Source: Arthrobacter sp. zg-Y844 (GTDB taxonomy: Bacteria > Actinomycetota > Actinomycetes > Actinomycetales > Micrococcaceae). Taken from it: 64,000 nucleotides of DNA. Below, in pieces: positions 26,514 to 35,486 of the stretch. The stretch spans positions 248,001 to 312,000 of the forward strand of contig NZ_JANFLS010000001.1 in the NCBI RefSeq assembly GCF_024385465.1, given 5' to 3'. Positions within the stretch are counted from its first letter, which is position 1. Each line of letters opens with the position of its first letter. Both the position numbers and the translations under genes were made by a program. A model generated the notes under the pieces. It was not told the DNA's origin. It saw only the letters and a program-made list of their open reading frames with translations, and searched no databases.

Positions 26514-27494
26514 ATGATCACAGTTACCGACCTTCGCAAGGTCTACCGGCAGGGCGACCGCATGGTCACTGCACTGGACGGCGTGAGCCTGAGCGTGCCC
26601 AAGGGTTCGATCCACGGGATCATCGGCCACTCCGGTGCCGGAAAGTCCACCCTGGTCCGCTGCCTGACCCTGCTGGACCGGCCGACGTCGGGCTCGGTCA
26701 CCATCGACGGCCGTGAGCTGACCGCTGTGAAGGACTCCGAGATCCGCGCGGCCCGCCGCCGGATCGGCATGGTGTTCCAGCACGCGAACCTCATGGACTC
26801 CCGCACCGCCGCCGCCAACATCGCCCACCCGCTGGAGCTGGTGGGCACGAAGAAGAGCGTCATCGACGCCCGGGTGAAGGAACTGCTGGCCCTCGTTGGC
26901 CTCGAAGGCAGCGCCGGAGCGTACCCCGCCCAGCTTTCCGGCGGACAGAAGCAGCGCGTGGGCATCGCCCGGGCACTGGCCTCCGATCCCGATGTGCTCC
27001 TGTGCGATGAGCCGACCTCGGCCCTGGACCCCAGCACCACGGACGACATCCTGGACCTGATCTCCGATCTCACCCGCCGCCTGGACCTGACGGTCCTGAT
27101 CATCACGCACGAGATGAATGTGGTGAAGCGGATCTGCGATTCGGTATCCCTGCTCGAGGCAGGACGGGTGGTGGAACACGGCCCGCTGCGCGAGGTTGCC
27201 TCCGACCTGCGCGGCCGCCTGGCCAAACAGCTGATCCCGCTGCCCGTAACGCCGCCGTCGCCCGGCGGCCCGGTCCTGGAGCTGCTGTTCACGGGCCAGA
27301 CCACGTCGGACCCGGTGCTTTCCGCGCTCACCCGCCGGTTCGACACCGATGTAAACGTCCTTGCCGGCAGCGTCGAGCTGCTGGCCGGCACCCGCTTCGG
27401 ACGGCTGCGCATCCAGTTGGACACGCACACCGACATGGCCGCCGTCCATGAATACCTCGCCCTGCAGGGCGTCACCGTGGAGGTGGCAGCATGA
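26514..27494 (+). CDS. metN: methionine ABC transporter ATP-binding protein MetN
   Basis: The 326-residue ATPase has Walker A GHSGAGKST, signature LSGGQKQR, Walker [13 protein letters not shown] and switch His in IITHEMNVV. After the ATPase domain, residues 250-326 form a NIL domain (VLELLFTGQ to VTVEVAA), the methionine-sensing regulatory domain that inhibits transport when methionine is high. GAGG lies six bases upstream of the ATG. The stop overlaps the metI start (ATGA). With MetI and MetQ it imports methionine across the cytoplasmic membrane. Confidence 0.96.
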   Translation: MITVTDLRKVYRQGDRMVTALDGVSLSVPKGSIHGIIGHSGAGKSTLVRCLTLLDRPTSGSVTIDGRELTAVKDSEIRAARRRIGMVFQHANLMDSRTAAANIAHPLELVGTKKSVIDARVKELLALVGLEGSAGAYPAQLSGGQKQRVGIARALASDPDVLLCDEPTSALDPSTTDDILDLISDLTRRLDLTVLIITHEMNVVKRICDSVSLLEAGRVVEHGPLREVASDLRGRLAKQLIPLPVTPPSPGGPVLELLFTGQTTSDPVLSALTRRFDTDVNVLAGSVELLAGTRFGRLRIQLDTHTDMAAVHEYLALQGVTVEVAA

Positions 27495-28276
27495 ACTTCC
27501 TGACCGGACTCTTCGACAACCCCGGAATCACCAAGGCACTGCCCGAAGCCGTGCTTGAAACCCTCCAGATGGTCGGCATCTCCGGCTTCTTCACCCTGCT
27601 GATCGGCCTGCCGCTGGGCGTGTTCCTGCACGTCAGTGCGCCCGGGGGCCTGCTCCCGATGAAGGTCGTCAACCGGATTGTCAGCGACATCATCGTCAAC
27701 ATCACCCGGTCGGTACCCTTCGCCATCCTCATGGTGACCCTGATTCCGCTGGCACGCCTCATCACCGGGACCTCAATCGGGCCCGTGGCCGCCTCCGTTT
27801 CGCTGAGCATCGCGACCATCCCGTTCTTCGCACGGCTGGTGGAAAACGCGCTCCGCGACGTCACCGGCGGCAAGATCGATGCCGCCCTGGTGATGGGATC
27901 AACCAAGATGCAGGTGGTCACCAAGGTGCTGCTGCGCGAGGCCCTGCCCGGCCTCGTCGCTGCCCTGACCACCACGCTGGTGACCCTCGTGGGCTACTCC
28001 GCCATGGCCGGCATTGTCGGCGGCGGCGGTCTCGGCCGGCTGGCCTACAACTACGGCGTCCAGCGCTTTGACACGCAGGTCATGGTGGTCACGATCATCA
28101 TCATCGTGGCCCTCGTACAGATCATCCAGCTTGCCGGCGATTTCGTTTCCCGCCGGGTGGACCACCGGTCCGCCGCGGGCACCGGCCGGCGCAGCCGTCC
28201 GGCCACTGCGGTCACCGACGCCGCCGCCGTTCCCCGGACCGGCACGGACCGCGAATTCGACAAGACCTCTGTCTAG
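27491..28276 (+). CDS. metI: methionine ABC transporter permease MetI
   Basis: The 261-residue protein has five predicted membrane segments and the ABC importer EAA loop (DAALVMGSTKMQVVTKVLLREALPG), the site that docks onto MetN. The sequence SAMAGIVGGGGLGRLAYNYG is highly typical of MetI. The C-terminus has a family-atypical extension of about 40 residues, rich in Arg and Ala. It is coupled to metN by ATGA. Confidence 0.95.
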   Translation: MNFLTGLFDNPGITKALPEAVLETLQMVGISGFFTLLIGLPLGVFLHVSAPGGLLPMKVVNRIVSDIIVNITRSVPFAILMVTLIPLARLITGTSIGPVAASVSLSIATIPFFARLVENALRDVTGGKIDAALVMGSTKMQVVTKVLLREALPGLVAALTTTLVTLVGYSAMAGIVGGGGLGRLAYNYGVQRFDTQVMVVTIIIIVALVQIIQLAGDFVSRRVDHRSAAGTGRRSRPATAVTDAAAVPRTGTDREFDKTSV

Positions 28277-28401
28277 TCTCCGTCTTCGGCAGTACGGGGC
28301 CCTGCCCCGGCGCTGCCGGATCTGCAGCCAGTAGCCGCTAGCTGCACCTTCCCCGGACAGCGGAGTTCCGCTTCCCGGGTCACGTGAAAGGAACGCACTC
28401 G

Positions 28402-29241
28402 ATGCGTAAAGCACTTACCCTCGTTGCCACCGGTGTGGCTACGGCCCTGGCGCTGACGGCTTGCGGTGGATCCGATTCCGCCTCCAGCGCCGTGGACAGC
28501 CTTGACCCCGCAAACCCGGTAACCCTGACCGTGGGCGCCAGCCCCACCCCGCACGCCCGGATCCTCGAGTTTGTCCGTGACAACCTCGCCGAGGGCACCG
28601 GGCTGGAACTCGAGATCCAGGAGTTTGACGACTACGTCACGCCGAACATCTCCCTGAACGACGGCGACAGCGACGTCAACTTCTACCAGCACCTGCCCTA
28701 CCTGGAATCCCAGATGGAAAAGCAGGGCTACGACTTCGAGCACGGCGCAGGCATCCACGTGGAGCCGTACGCCGCGTTCTCCGATAAGCACGACGACGTC
28801 TCCTCCATCAAGGACGGCGCCCGGGTGATGGTCACCAATGACCCCTCCAACCAGGCCCGTGCCCTGAAGATGCTTGAGGAGGCCGACCTCGTGAAGGACA
28901 TCGCCGACGACTCCTCGGTGCTGACCCTCACGGAGGAACAGAACTTCAAGAACCTGGACTTCCAGGAAAACAACCCTGAGCTGCTGGTCAACGACCTGGG
29001 GGATCCCACCGTGGACCTCGCCATCATCAACGGCAACTACATCCTCGAAGCCGGGCTGAACACCGACGACGCACTGCTGGTGGAATCGGCCGAGGACAAC
29101 CCGTACGCCAACTTCCTGGTCTGGAAGACCGGCAACAAGGACGCACGGATCGACAAGCTCGAGGAACTGCTCCACTCCCCCGAAACCAAGGCCTTCATTG
29201 AAGAGACCTGGCCGAACGGCGACGTGACTGCCGCTTTCTAG
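28402..29241 (+). CDS. metQ: methionine-binding lipoprotein MetQ
   Basis: The 279-residue NlpA-family protein has a signal peptide with lipobox LTAC (Cys21). The mature part begins after a Gly/Ser linker with VTLTVGASPTPHARILEFV. Conserved family blocks DVNFYQHLPYLE and NGNYILEAGL are present. It captures D- and L-methionine outside the membrane and delivers it to MetNI. The ATG at 28402 is preferred over an in-frame GTG at 28384, because GAAAGGA lies upstream at good spacing and the signal peptide starts there. A strong terminator follows. Confidence 0.95.
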   Translation: MRKALTLVATGVATALALTACGGSDSASSAVDSLDPANPVTLTVGASPTPHARILEFVRDNLAEGTGLELEIQEFDDYVTPNISLNDGDSDVNFYQHLPYLESQMEKQGYDFEHGAGIHVEPYAAFSDKHDDVSSIKDGARVMVTNDPSNQARALKMLEEADLVKDIADDSSVLTLTEEQNFKNLDFQENNPELLVNDLGDPTVDLAIINGNYILEAGLNTDDALLVESAEDNPYANFLVWKTGNKDARIDKLEELLHSPETKAFIEETWPNGDVTAAF

Positions 29242-29252
29242 GGCAGGACGAC

Positions 29253-29296
29253 AAAAACCCCGCACTTCCCGTTTCAAGGGGAGGTGCGGGGTTTTT
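29253..29296. terminator. bidirectional terminator between metQ and hemL
   Basis: An 18-base arm beginning AAAAACCCCGCAC pairs with its complement, ending in a T6 run. The flanking A5 gives T5 on the minus strand, so it serves both convergent operons. Confidence 0.93.
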
Positions 29297-29321
29297 TACT
29301 GCCCTAAAAGCCGGGCCGGCC

Positions 29322-30653
29322 TTACGGCTGCGCCGCAGCCGCGGCCTGGGCGGCAGCCGGCAGCGCTGCGTAGATCCGGTTCATCGCGGCGTCGTCGTGG
29401 GCACCGGACAGGAACCAGGCCTCGAACACCGACGGCGGCAGGTACACGCCGGCGTCGAGCATCGAGTGGAAGAACGGCCGATACCGGAAGGCTTCCTGCG
29501 CCTGCGCCTGCTCGTAGTTGTGCACGCCGGTGGCGGACGTGCCGAAGGCGACGCTGAAGAGGCTTCCGGCGCGCTGGATGCTGTGGTCCACCCCGGCCTT
29601 GTCCAGTTCGGCGGACACTGCGGCGGAGAGCTCCGCGGAACGGGCGTCAACGTTGGCGTAGACCTCGGCGGTGGCGGCCTTCAGCGTGGCGACGCCGGCC
29701 GCCATCGCAATCGGGTTACCCGAGAGGGTGCCGGCCTGGTAGACCGGGCCCAGCGGTGCGAGGTAATCCATCACGTCTGCCCGGCCGCCCAGGGCTGCCA
29801 CGGGCATGCCGCCGCCGATCACCTTGCCGAAGGTGAACAGGTCCGGCGTCCACGGTTCCGTTGCGTCGGCTGCGCCGCCGGTCAGGCCCCAGTAGCCGGC
29901 CGGTCCGGTGCGGAACCCGGTGAGTACCTCGTCGAGGATCAGCAGCGCGCCGTGCTCGGCCGTGATCCGGGACAGGGCGGCGTTGAAGCCCTCGTCCGGA
30001 GTGACCACGCCCATGTTCGCCGGGGCGGCTTCGGTGATCACGGCGGCAATGTTGGCGCCGTGCTCGGCGAACGCCTTTTCGACGGCGGACACGTCGTTGT
30101 ACGGAAGTACCAGGGTTTCCGCGGCGGTCGCTTCGGTGACGCCGGCCGATCCGGGCAGTGCCAGGGTGGCCAGGCCGGAGCCGGCGGAGGCGAGCAGCCC
30201 GTCGAGGTGGCCGTGATAGCAGCCGGCGAACTTGATGACCAGGTTCCGGCCGGTGTAGCCGCGGGCCAGCCGGATGGCGGTCATGGTGGCTTCGGTGCCG
30301 GTGGACACCATGCGCAGGCGCTTCACGCCGGGCACGCGGTCCATGACCAGCTGCGCCAGCTCGGCTTCGGCCGGGGTGGACGCACCGAAGGACAGTCCGT
30401 TGTCCACGGCTGCGTGGACGGCGGCCAGGACGTCCGGGTGGGAGTGACCCACCAGCGCCGGACCCCAGGAGCAGACCAGGTCCACGTATTCGCGGCCCTC
30501 GGAATCGGTGATGTACGGGCCCTTGGCAGAGACCATGAAACGCGGCGTGCCGCCCACGGAGCCGAAGGCCCGGACCGGGGAGTTCACGCCTCCGGGCATC
30601 AGGGCCCGGGCGCGGTCAAAGAGTTCTTCGGACGAGGAGACAGGTGAGGACAT
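29322..30653 (-). CDS. hemL: glutamate-1-semialdehyde 2,1-aminomutase
   Basis: The 443-residue class III aminotransferase-fold enzyme converts glutamate-1-semialdehyde to 5-aminolevulinate. The PLP lysine is K277 in [14 protein letters not shown]. The active-site gate region [18 protein letters not shown] is intact. The ATG overlaps the hemB stop by one base (TAATG), so it is the last, coupled gene of the chdC-cpfC-hemCDBL run. It acts directly after the glutamyl-tRNA reductase encoded at 38194. Confidence 0.96.
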   Translation of the reverse strand: MSSPVSSSEELFDRARALMPGGVNSPVRAFGSVGGTPRFMVSAKGPYITDSEGREYVDLVCSWGPALVGHSHPDVLAAVHAAVDNGLSFGASTPAEAELAQLVMDRVPGVKRLRMVSTGTEATMTAIRLARGYTGRNLVIKFAGCYHGHLDGLLASAGSGLATLALPGSAGVTEATAAETLVLPYNDVSAVEKAFAEHGANIAAVITEAAPANMGVVTPDEGFNAALSRITAEHGALLILDEVLTGFRTGPAGYWGLTGGAADATEPWTPDLFTFGKVIGGGMPVAALGGRADVMDYLAPLGPVYQAGTLSGNPIAMAAGVATLKAATAEVYANVDARSAELSAAVSAELDKAGVDHSIQRAGSLFSVAFGTSATGVHNYEQAQAQEAFRYRPFFHSMLDAGVYLPPSVFEAWFLSGAHDDAAMNRIYAALPAAAQAAAAAQP

Positions 30654-31636
30654 TACTTGCTTTCCTTCAGCCAGGCCGCCAGCTCGGTGGCCCAGTAGGT
30701 GAGAATCATGTTGGCGCCGGCCCGCTTGATGCCCAGCACGGACTCTTCGATGGCCCGGCGGCGGTCAATCCAGCCGTTGGCGGCGGCAGCTTCAATCATC
30801 GCGTACTCGCCGGAGATCTGGTAAGCGCCCACCGGCACCGGGGACATGGCGGCCACGTCGGCCAGCACGTCGAGGTAGCTCATGGCCGGCTTGACCATCA
30901 CCATATCGGCGCCTTCTTCGAGGTCCAGCTCCACTTCGAGGAGGGCCTCGCGGCGGTTCGAGGCGTCCATCTGGTAGGTCCGGCGGTCACCCTTCAGCTG
31001 GGAGTCCACGGCTTCGCGGAAGGGACCGTAGAACGCGGAGGCGTACTTCGCGGCGTAGGCGAACAGGGAGACATCGGTGAAACCGGCGGTATCCAGGGCG
31101 TGGCGGATGACGGCGATCTGTCCGTCCATCATGCCCGACGGGCCCAGCACGTGCGCGCCGGCGCGGGCCTGCTCCACCGCCATCCGGCCGTAGATTTCCA
31201 GCGTGGCGTCGTTGTCCACGACACCGTGTTCGTCCAGCACGCCGCAGTGTCCGTGATCGGTGAATTCGTCCAGGCAGACATCGCTCATGATGACGAGGTC
31301 GTCGCCGACTTCCCCGCGGACGGCGGCGATGCCGCGGTTGAGGATGCCGTTGGGATCGGTGCCCGCACTGCCGACGGCGTCACGCTCGGCGGGGATGCCG
31401 AACAGCATGATGCCGCCGATGCCCAGCCCTGCCGCTTCCGAAGCAGCCTTCTTCAGGCTGTCCATGGTGTGCTGGACGACGCCGGGCATGGAGGTGAGCG
31501 GGTTGGGCTCGGTGATGCCCTCACGGACGAAGACCGGAAGGATCAGTTCGGCCGGATCCAGCCGGAATTCAGCGGTCAGCCGCCGCATGGCGGGGGTGGT
31601 GCGGAGGCGGCGGGGACGGTGCTGGGGGAAGCTCAT
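30653..31636 (-). CDS. hemB: porphobilinogen synthase (5-aminolevulinate dehydratase)
   Basis: The 327-residue enzyme condenses two 5-aminolevulinates. The two Schiff-base lysines are K197 ([10 protein letters not shown]) and K249 ([11 protein letters not shown]). The metal segment [14 protein letters not shown] has Cys121 and Cys131, but Asp123 where the three-Cys zinc type has its middle Cys, so the site is mixed. It also has Mg-type features such as [14 protein letters not shown]. The ATG at 31636 begins the family-like sequence. Confidence 0.95.
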   Translation of the reverse strand: MSFPQHRPRRLRTTPAMRRLTAEFRLDPAELILPVFVREGITEPNPLTSMPGVVQHTMDSLKKAASEAAGLGIGGIMLFGIPAERDAVGSAGTDPNGILNRGIAAVRGEVGDDLVIMSDVCLDEFTDHGHCGVLDEHGVVDNDATLEIYGRMAVEQARAGAHVLGPSGMMDGQIAVIRHALDTAGFTDVSLFAYAAKYASAFYGPFREAVDSQLKGDRRTYQMDASNRREALLEVELDLEEGADMVMVKPAMSYLDVLADVAAMSPVPVGAYQISGEYAMIEAAAANGWIDRRRAIEESVLGIKRAGANMILTYWATELAAWLKESK

Positions 31637-31670
31637 GGGGATGGTTCTGCCTTCCGGTAATGATGGGGAA

Positions 31671-32534
31671 CTAGGGAGTAGGACCCGTAGACATAGCAAC
31701 GGAGAGTGCGTGGGCTATTCCCGCCGGCGTTGGCTGCTTCGCCACGGCAGCCGGCGCCGCACCCAGTTCACGCATCCGCGCAGCCGTGCTGTCGCCGATG
31801 GCCACCAGCAGCGTTCCGGCCGGTACCGGCACACAGCGCCGGACGAACCGTCGGGCGATGCTCGGGGAGGTGAGGACGACGGCGCGGCGTCCGGCCGGTG
31901 CCGACGCGGCGAAGGACTCGGGGTTCAGCAGTCCTCCCCCGGTCACCGCGGGGGTGAAGCGCACGCCGGTGGCCGGGTAGTCCACCGTGCAGTACGCGGT
32001 GACGGCGCGGACCTCCCAGCCCAGGGCGGTCAGTGCCTCATGCAGGGACGGGTCGGCAATATCGGCCTGCGGCAGCAGCACCCGCAGGTCACCGCCCTCC
32101 GGATCCGATCCGGAGGGATCCGGCCAGGATGCGGCCAGGCCGCGGGCGGATTGGTCGGTGTCCGGCAGGAAATCGATATCGAAGCCGACTTCTTCCAGGG
32201 CCTGCCGCGTTCCGGCACCGACTGCCGCGATCCGGGTATCGGCGGGCACCAGGGCCTCGGGGCAGATGCCCAGCGCTGCACACCGGCGGGTCACGGCCCG
32301 CACGGTGGTGACACTGGTGAAGACCACCCAGGCGAACCGTCCGGCCTTCAACGAATTCAGTGCGCGGTCCAGCAGTGCGGTGTCCGCGGGGAACTGGAAA
32401 TCGATCAGGGGCATCAGCGTCACCGACGCCCCGCAGTCCTGCAGTTCCCGGACCATGGCCGAAGCCCGGTCCGGGGTGCGTGGTAGGACAACGTTCAGCC
32501 CGGCGAGGTCCGGACCGTTGTGTCTGGCCGCCAT
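31671..32534 (-). CDS. hemD: uroporphyrinogen-III synthase
   Basis: This 287-residue protein belongs to a very divergent family. It is recognised by length, two alpha/beta domains, [13 protein letters not shown] near residue 70, and its place between hemC and hemB. It cyclises hydroxymethylbilane to uroporphyrinogen III. The final 20 residues are Pro/Ala-rich. It starts 24 bases after hemC ends. Confidence 0.88.
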   Translation of the reverse strand: MAARHNGPDLAGLNVVLPRTPDRASAMVRELQDCGASVTLMPLIDFQFPADTALLDRALNSLKAGRFAWVVFTSVTTVRAVTRRCAALGICPEALVPADTRIAAVGAGTRQALEEVGFDIDFLPDTDQSARGLAASWPDPSGSDPEGGDLRVLLPQADIADPSLHEALTALGWEVRAVTAYCTVDYPATGVRFTPAVTGGGLLNPESFAASAPAGRRAVVLTSPSIARRFVRRCVPVPAGTLLVAIGDSTAARMRELGAAPAAVAKQPTPAGIAHALSVAMSTGPTP

Positions 32535-32558
32535 CTCAGCAGCTCCGGAAGAGGGGCA

Positions 32559-33515
32559 TCAGCTGGCAGGCAGGTCCGTGAGCTGCGCGGCGCCGGCCGC
32601 AAGCAGCTCCTCGGCAACCTGCACGCCCAAGGCGCGGGCGGCGTCTTCGGTGAGCTGCCCGGCAACGCCGGTGCGGCGCATCAGCCGGGTACCGTCGTCG
32701 CTGCAGACCACGGCTTCGAGCGTGATGCCTTCGGCTGCGACACTGGCCAGCGCACCGACCGGAGCCGTGCACCCTGCTTCAAGCCTGCCGAGCATGGCCC
32801 GTTCGGCTGCCACCGCAAGGCGGCTTTCGCGGTGGTCGTACGCGGCAAGTGCCGTCGCGAGCTGCCCTTCAACGGCGTCGGCCGCACGGCATTCCACGGC
32901 CAGCGCTCCCTGCCCGGGGGCGGGAAGCATCACGGCGGGATCAATGAACTCGGTAACCATGTTCAGGCGGCCCAGCCGGGCCAGGCCGGCGGCAGCCAGC
33001 ACCACGGCGTCGAGGTCGCCGGGGGCGCCTTCGACCAGGCCGGCAACCCGGCCGAGGCGGGTATCCACGTTGCCGCGGATGTCCACGATCTCGATGTCCG
33101 GGCGGGCGGCCCGCAGCTGGGCTGCCCGGCGCGGGGAACCGGTGCCGATCTTCGCACCCGCGGGAAGCTGTGCCAGGGTCAGTCCGTCACGGGCACACAG
33201 CACGTCGCGGACATCCACCCGTTCCGGAATGGCGCCCAGGGCAAGGCCGTCCGCCGGGGTGGTGGGCAGGTCCTTGAGCGAGTGCACGGCAACATCGCAG
33301 TCTCCGCGCAGCAGCGACTCGCGCAGCGCGGCAACGAACACGCCGGTGCCGCCGATCTGCGACAGGGCGGCACGGTTGATGTCGCCCTCGGTGCGCACGC
33401 GGACCAGTTCGACGTCGAAGCCGCCGAGCCCGGACAGGGCCTCGGCCACGGTGGTGGTTTGGGTGACGGCCAGGGCGCTGCCGCGGGTGCCGATCAGGAC
33501 GGGCGAGTGCGCCAC
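32559..33515 (-). CDS. hemC: hydroxymethylbilane synthase (porphobilinogen deaminase)
   Basis: The 318-residue enzyme polymerises four porphobilinogens. The dipyrromethane cofactor cysteine is C249 in LEAGCTAPVGA and the catalytic Asp82 lies in HSLKDLP. The TGSPRRAAQL arginine block is present. The GTG start shares one base with the cpfC stop (TAGTG), giving translational coupling. A longer frame to 33608 reads into cpfC and is rejected. Confidence 0.96.
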   Translation of the reverse strand: MAHSPVLIGTRGSALAVTQTTTVAEALSGLGGFDVELVRVRTEGDINRAALSQIGGTGVFVAALRESLLRGDCDVAVHSLKDLPTTPADGLALGAIPERVDVRDVLCARDGLTLAQLPAGAKIGTGSPRRAAQLRAARPDIEIVDIRGNVDTRLGRVAGLVEGAPGDLDAVVLAAAGLARLGRLNMVTEFIDPAVMLPAPGQGALAVECRAADAVEGQLATALAAYDHRESRLAVAAERAMLGRLEAGCTAPVGALASVAAEGITLEAVVCSDDGTRLMRRTGVAGQLTEDAARALGVQVAEELLAAGAAQLTDLPAS

Positions 33516-34708
33516 TACTGGACGCCCACTGTGGAATCGGCGCCTGCAATGGTCGGCTTTTCGCCGCGCAGGTTCGCGCAGCAGCCGGGGCGGCAGACGT
33601 CGTACCACGGACCGAGTTCGGTCAGGGCGGGGCGGATGGCGATGTTGTTTTCCAGGGTGCGTTCCTGCAGCAGGTCCACCAGGCCGGACACGAAGGTCTC
33701 GTGGATGCCCGGGGTCGGGGTGCGGTCAGCCGCCAGGCCCAGTTCCCGGCAGGTAGCCATGGCCTCGGTATCGAGGTCCCAGAGGACTTCCATGTGGTCG
33801 CTGACGAAGCCCAGCGGAACAATCACCACGCCGTTGACGCCCTTGGCGGGCAGTTCGGCAATCGCGTCGTTGATGTCCGGTTCCAGCCAGGGGATGTGCG
33901 GGGCGCCGGAGCGGGACTGGTAGACCAGCTGCCAGTCCAGGCCCGCGGCTTCGGGGATCCGGTCCATGATGGCGCGGGCGTTGGCCAGGTGCTGGGCAAC
34001 GTAGGCGCTGCCTTCTTCGAACTCCCGGTCACGCGGGCCGGAGGCTTCGGCGTCGGCCGTGGGGATGGAGTGGGTGGAGAAGAGGATCTCGATCTTCCCG
34101 TTTTCCACGCCCTGGGCCGCAAGCTGCTCGCGGACCTTCGCCACGGACCCGCGGACGCCTTCGACGAAGGGTTCCACGAAGCCCGGGTGGTCAAAGTACT
34201 GGCGGACCTTGTCCACGTGCAGCTTCTTGTCCAGGCCGGTCTTCAACAGGTTCATGCCCAGGTCTTCGCGGTACTGGCGGCAGCTCGAGTACGAGGAGTA
34301 GACGCTGGTGGTGACCATGAGGATGCGGCGGTGGCCGGCGTCGTAGGCCTCCTGCAGGACGTCCTTGATGTAGGGAGCCCAGTTCCGGTTGCCCCAGAGG
34401 ACGGGGAGTTCGACGCCGCGGCGTGCCAGCTCTGCTTCCAGGGCAGCCTTCAGCGCACGGTTCTGCTCATTGATGGGGCTGATGCCGCCGTTGGCGCGGT
34501 AGTGGGTGGCCACTTCCTCCAGCCGCTCGTCGGGGATGCCGCGGCCGGCGGTGACGTTACGCAGGAAGGGAATGACATCTTCCTGGCCTTCCGGACCGCC
34601 GAAGGAGGCCAGCAGGATGGCGTCGTAATGCTTCGGGGCCATGCGGCCGTTTTCGTCGACGCCCTCAAAGGGGTCGAAGGCAGGCTCGTTGGAAACAGCG
34701 GATGTCAT
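33515..34708 (-). CDS. hemH: coproporphyrin ferrochelatase CpfC (HemH)
   Basis: The 397-residue enzyme inserts iron into coproporphyrin III. His213 in LFSTHSIP is the metal-side catalytic residue and E305-H305-region FVSDHMEVLWDLD carries the conserved acidic helix. Cys143 (SSCRQY) plus the C-terminal cluster C372, C376 and C377 (VCRPGCC) match the [2Fe-2S] ligands of actinobacterial ferrochelatases. It is flanked by chdC (ATGA overlap) and hemC (one-base overlap). Confidence 0.95.
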   Translation of the reverse strand: MTSAVSNEPAFDPFEGVDENGRMAPKHYDAILLASFGGPEGQEDVIPFLRNVTAGRGIPDERLEEVATHYRANGGISPINEQNRALKAALEAELARRGVELPVLWGNRNWAPYIKDVLQEAYDAGHRRILMVTTSVYSSYSSCRQYREDLGMNLLKTGLDKKLHVDKVRQYFDHPGFVEPFVEGVRGSVAKVREQLAAQGVENGKIEILFSTHSIPTADAEASGPRDREFEEGSAYVAQHLANARAIMDRIPEAAGLDWQLVYQSRSGAPHIPWLEPDINDAIAELPAKGVNGVVIVPLGFVSDHMEVLWDLDTEAMATCRELGLAADRTPTPGIHETFVSGLVDLLQERTLENNIAIRPALTELGPWYDVCRPGCCANLRGEKPTIAGADSTVGVQ

Positions 34709-35412
34709 TTGAGTACCTCGGCAACTTCGGCGGCCGGAATACGCCGGCCGGTATAGAACGGGACTTCTTCACGGACGTGGTTGCGGGCCTCGGTGGCGCG
34801 CAGGTGGCGCATCATGTCGACGAGGTCCACCAGATTGGGGGCTTCAAGGCCCAGGATCCATTCCCAGTCGCCCAGGGCGAAGGAGGCCACGGTGTTGGCC
34901 AGGACCTGGGGGAATTCGCGGCCGAGCATGCCGTGGTCGCGCAGCATCTTGCCGCGTTCCTCGGCGGGCAGCTGGTACCACTCGTAGGAGCGGACAAACG
35001 GGTAAACGCAGATCCAGGTCTCGGGATCGATGCCCCGGGCGAAGGACGGCCAGTGGTTCTTGGAGAACTCCGCGTCGCGGTGCACGCCCATGGCGGACCA
35101 GGCGATCTCGGTGCCGGCAAACAGCTCGGACCGGCGGATCTGCCGCAGGGCCGCCTGCAGCGCTTCCGGCGCGCTGCCGTGCAGCCACACCATCACGTCG
35201 GCATCCACGCGCATGGCGGAGACGTCGTACAGGCCGCGGAGCGTGACGTTGCTGGCTGCCAGGTCCTTGGTCAGGGCCTCGAAGGCAGCAACTGCACCGT
35301 TCGAGACCGGCGCTTTCGGCATGGAGGACCGCTTGAAAACGGTCCAGAGGGTAAAGAACTGTTCGTCGTTGCCGGCCGTTCCGGCGGCGCTGCGGTCCAT
35401 CGTCTCACTCAT
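34705..35412 (-). CDS. hemQ: coproheme decarboxylase ChdC (HemQ)
   Basis: The 235-residue chlorite-dismutase-family protein carries out the last step of the coproporphyrin route, the two oxidative decarboxylations of coproheme to haem b. The probable catalytic Tyr137 is in VYPFVRSYEWYQLP and the proximal haem ligand His160 is in KMLRDHGMLGREF. It opens the chdC-cpfC-hemC-hemD-hemB-hemL run; its stop overlaps cpfC by ATGA. The region upstream holds an inverted repeat. Confidence 0.95.
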   Translation of the reverse strand: MSETMDRSAAGTAGNDEQFFTLWTVFKRSSMPKAPVSNGAVAAFEALTKDLAASNVTLRGLYDVSAMRVDADVMVWLHGSAPEALQAALRQIRRSELFAGTEIAWSAMGVHRDAEFSKNHWPSFARGIDPETWICVYPFVRSYEWYQLPAEERGKMLRDHGMLGREFPQVLANTVASFALGDWEWILGLEAPNLVDLVDMMRHLRATEARNHVREEVPFYTGRRIPAAEVAEVLK

Positions 35413-35452
35413 GTTTAACAGTCTGCCCTTTGCGTATAGGTAAGTCGAAACA

Positions 35453-35482
35453 CCGCACTTCTACAAAGTGTAGAAAGTGCGG
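35453..35482 (-). terminator. inverted repeat between cgoX and chdC (terminator or operator)
   Basis: A 13-bp inverted repeat (CCGCACTTCTACA against TGTAGAAAGTGCGG with one extra base) begins five bases after the cgoX stop. A T-rich run TGTTTCGACTT follows on the minus strand. TATACG, a possible -10 for chdC, lies just beyond. It could end the hemE-cgoX mRNA, control chdC, or both. Confidence 0.55.
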
Positions 35483-35486
35483 AAGA

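Noticed and set aside
35413-35486. DtxR/IdeR iron box upstream of chdC
   Set aside because: No match to the TTAGGTTAGCCTAACC-type palindrome; the inverted repeat there is unrelated in sequence.
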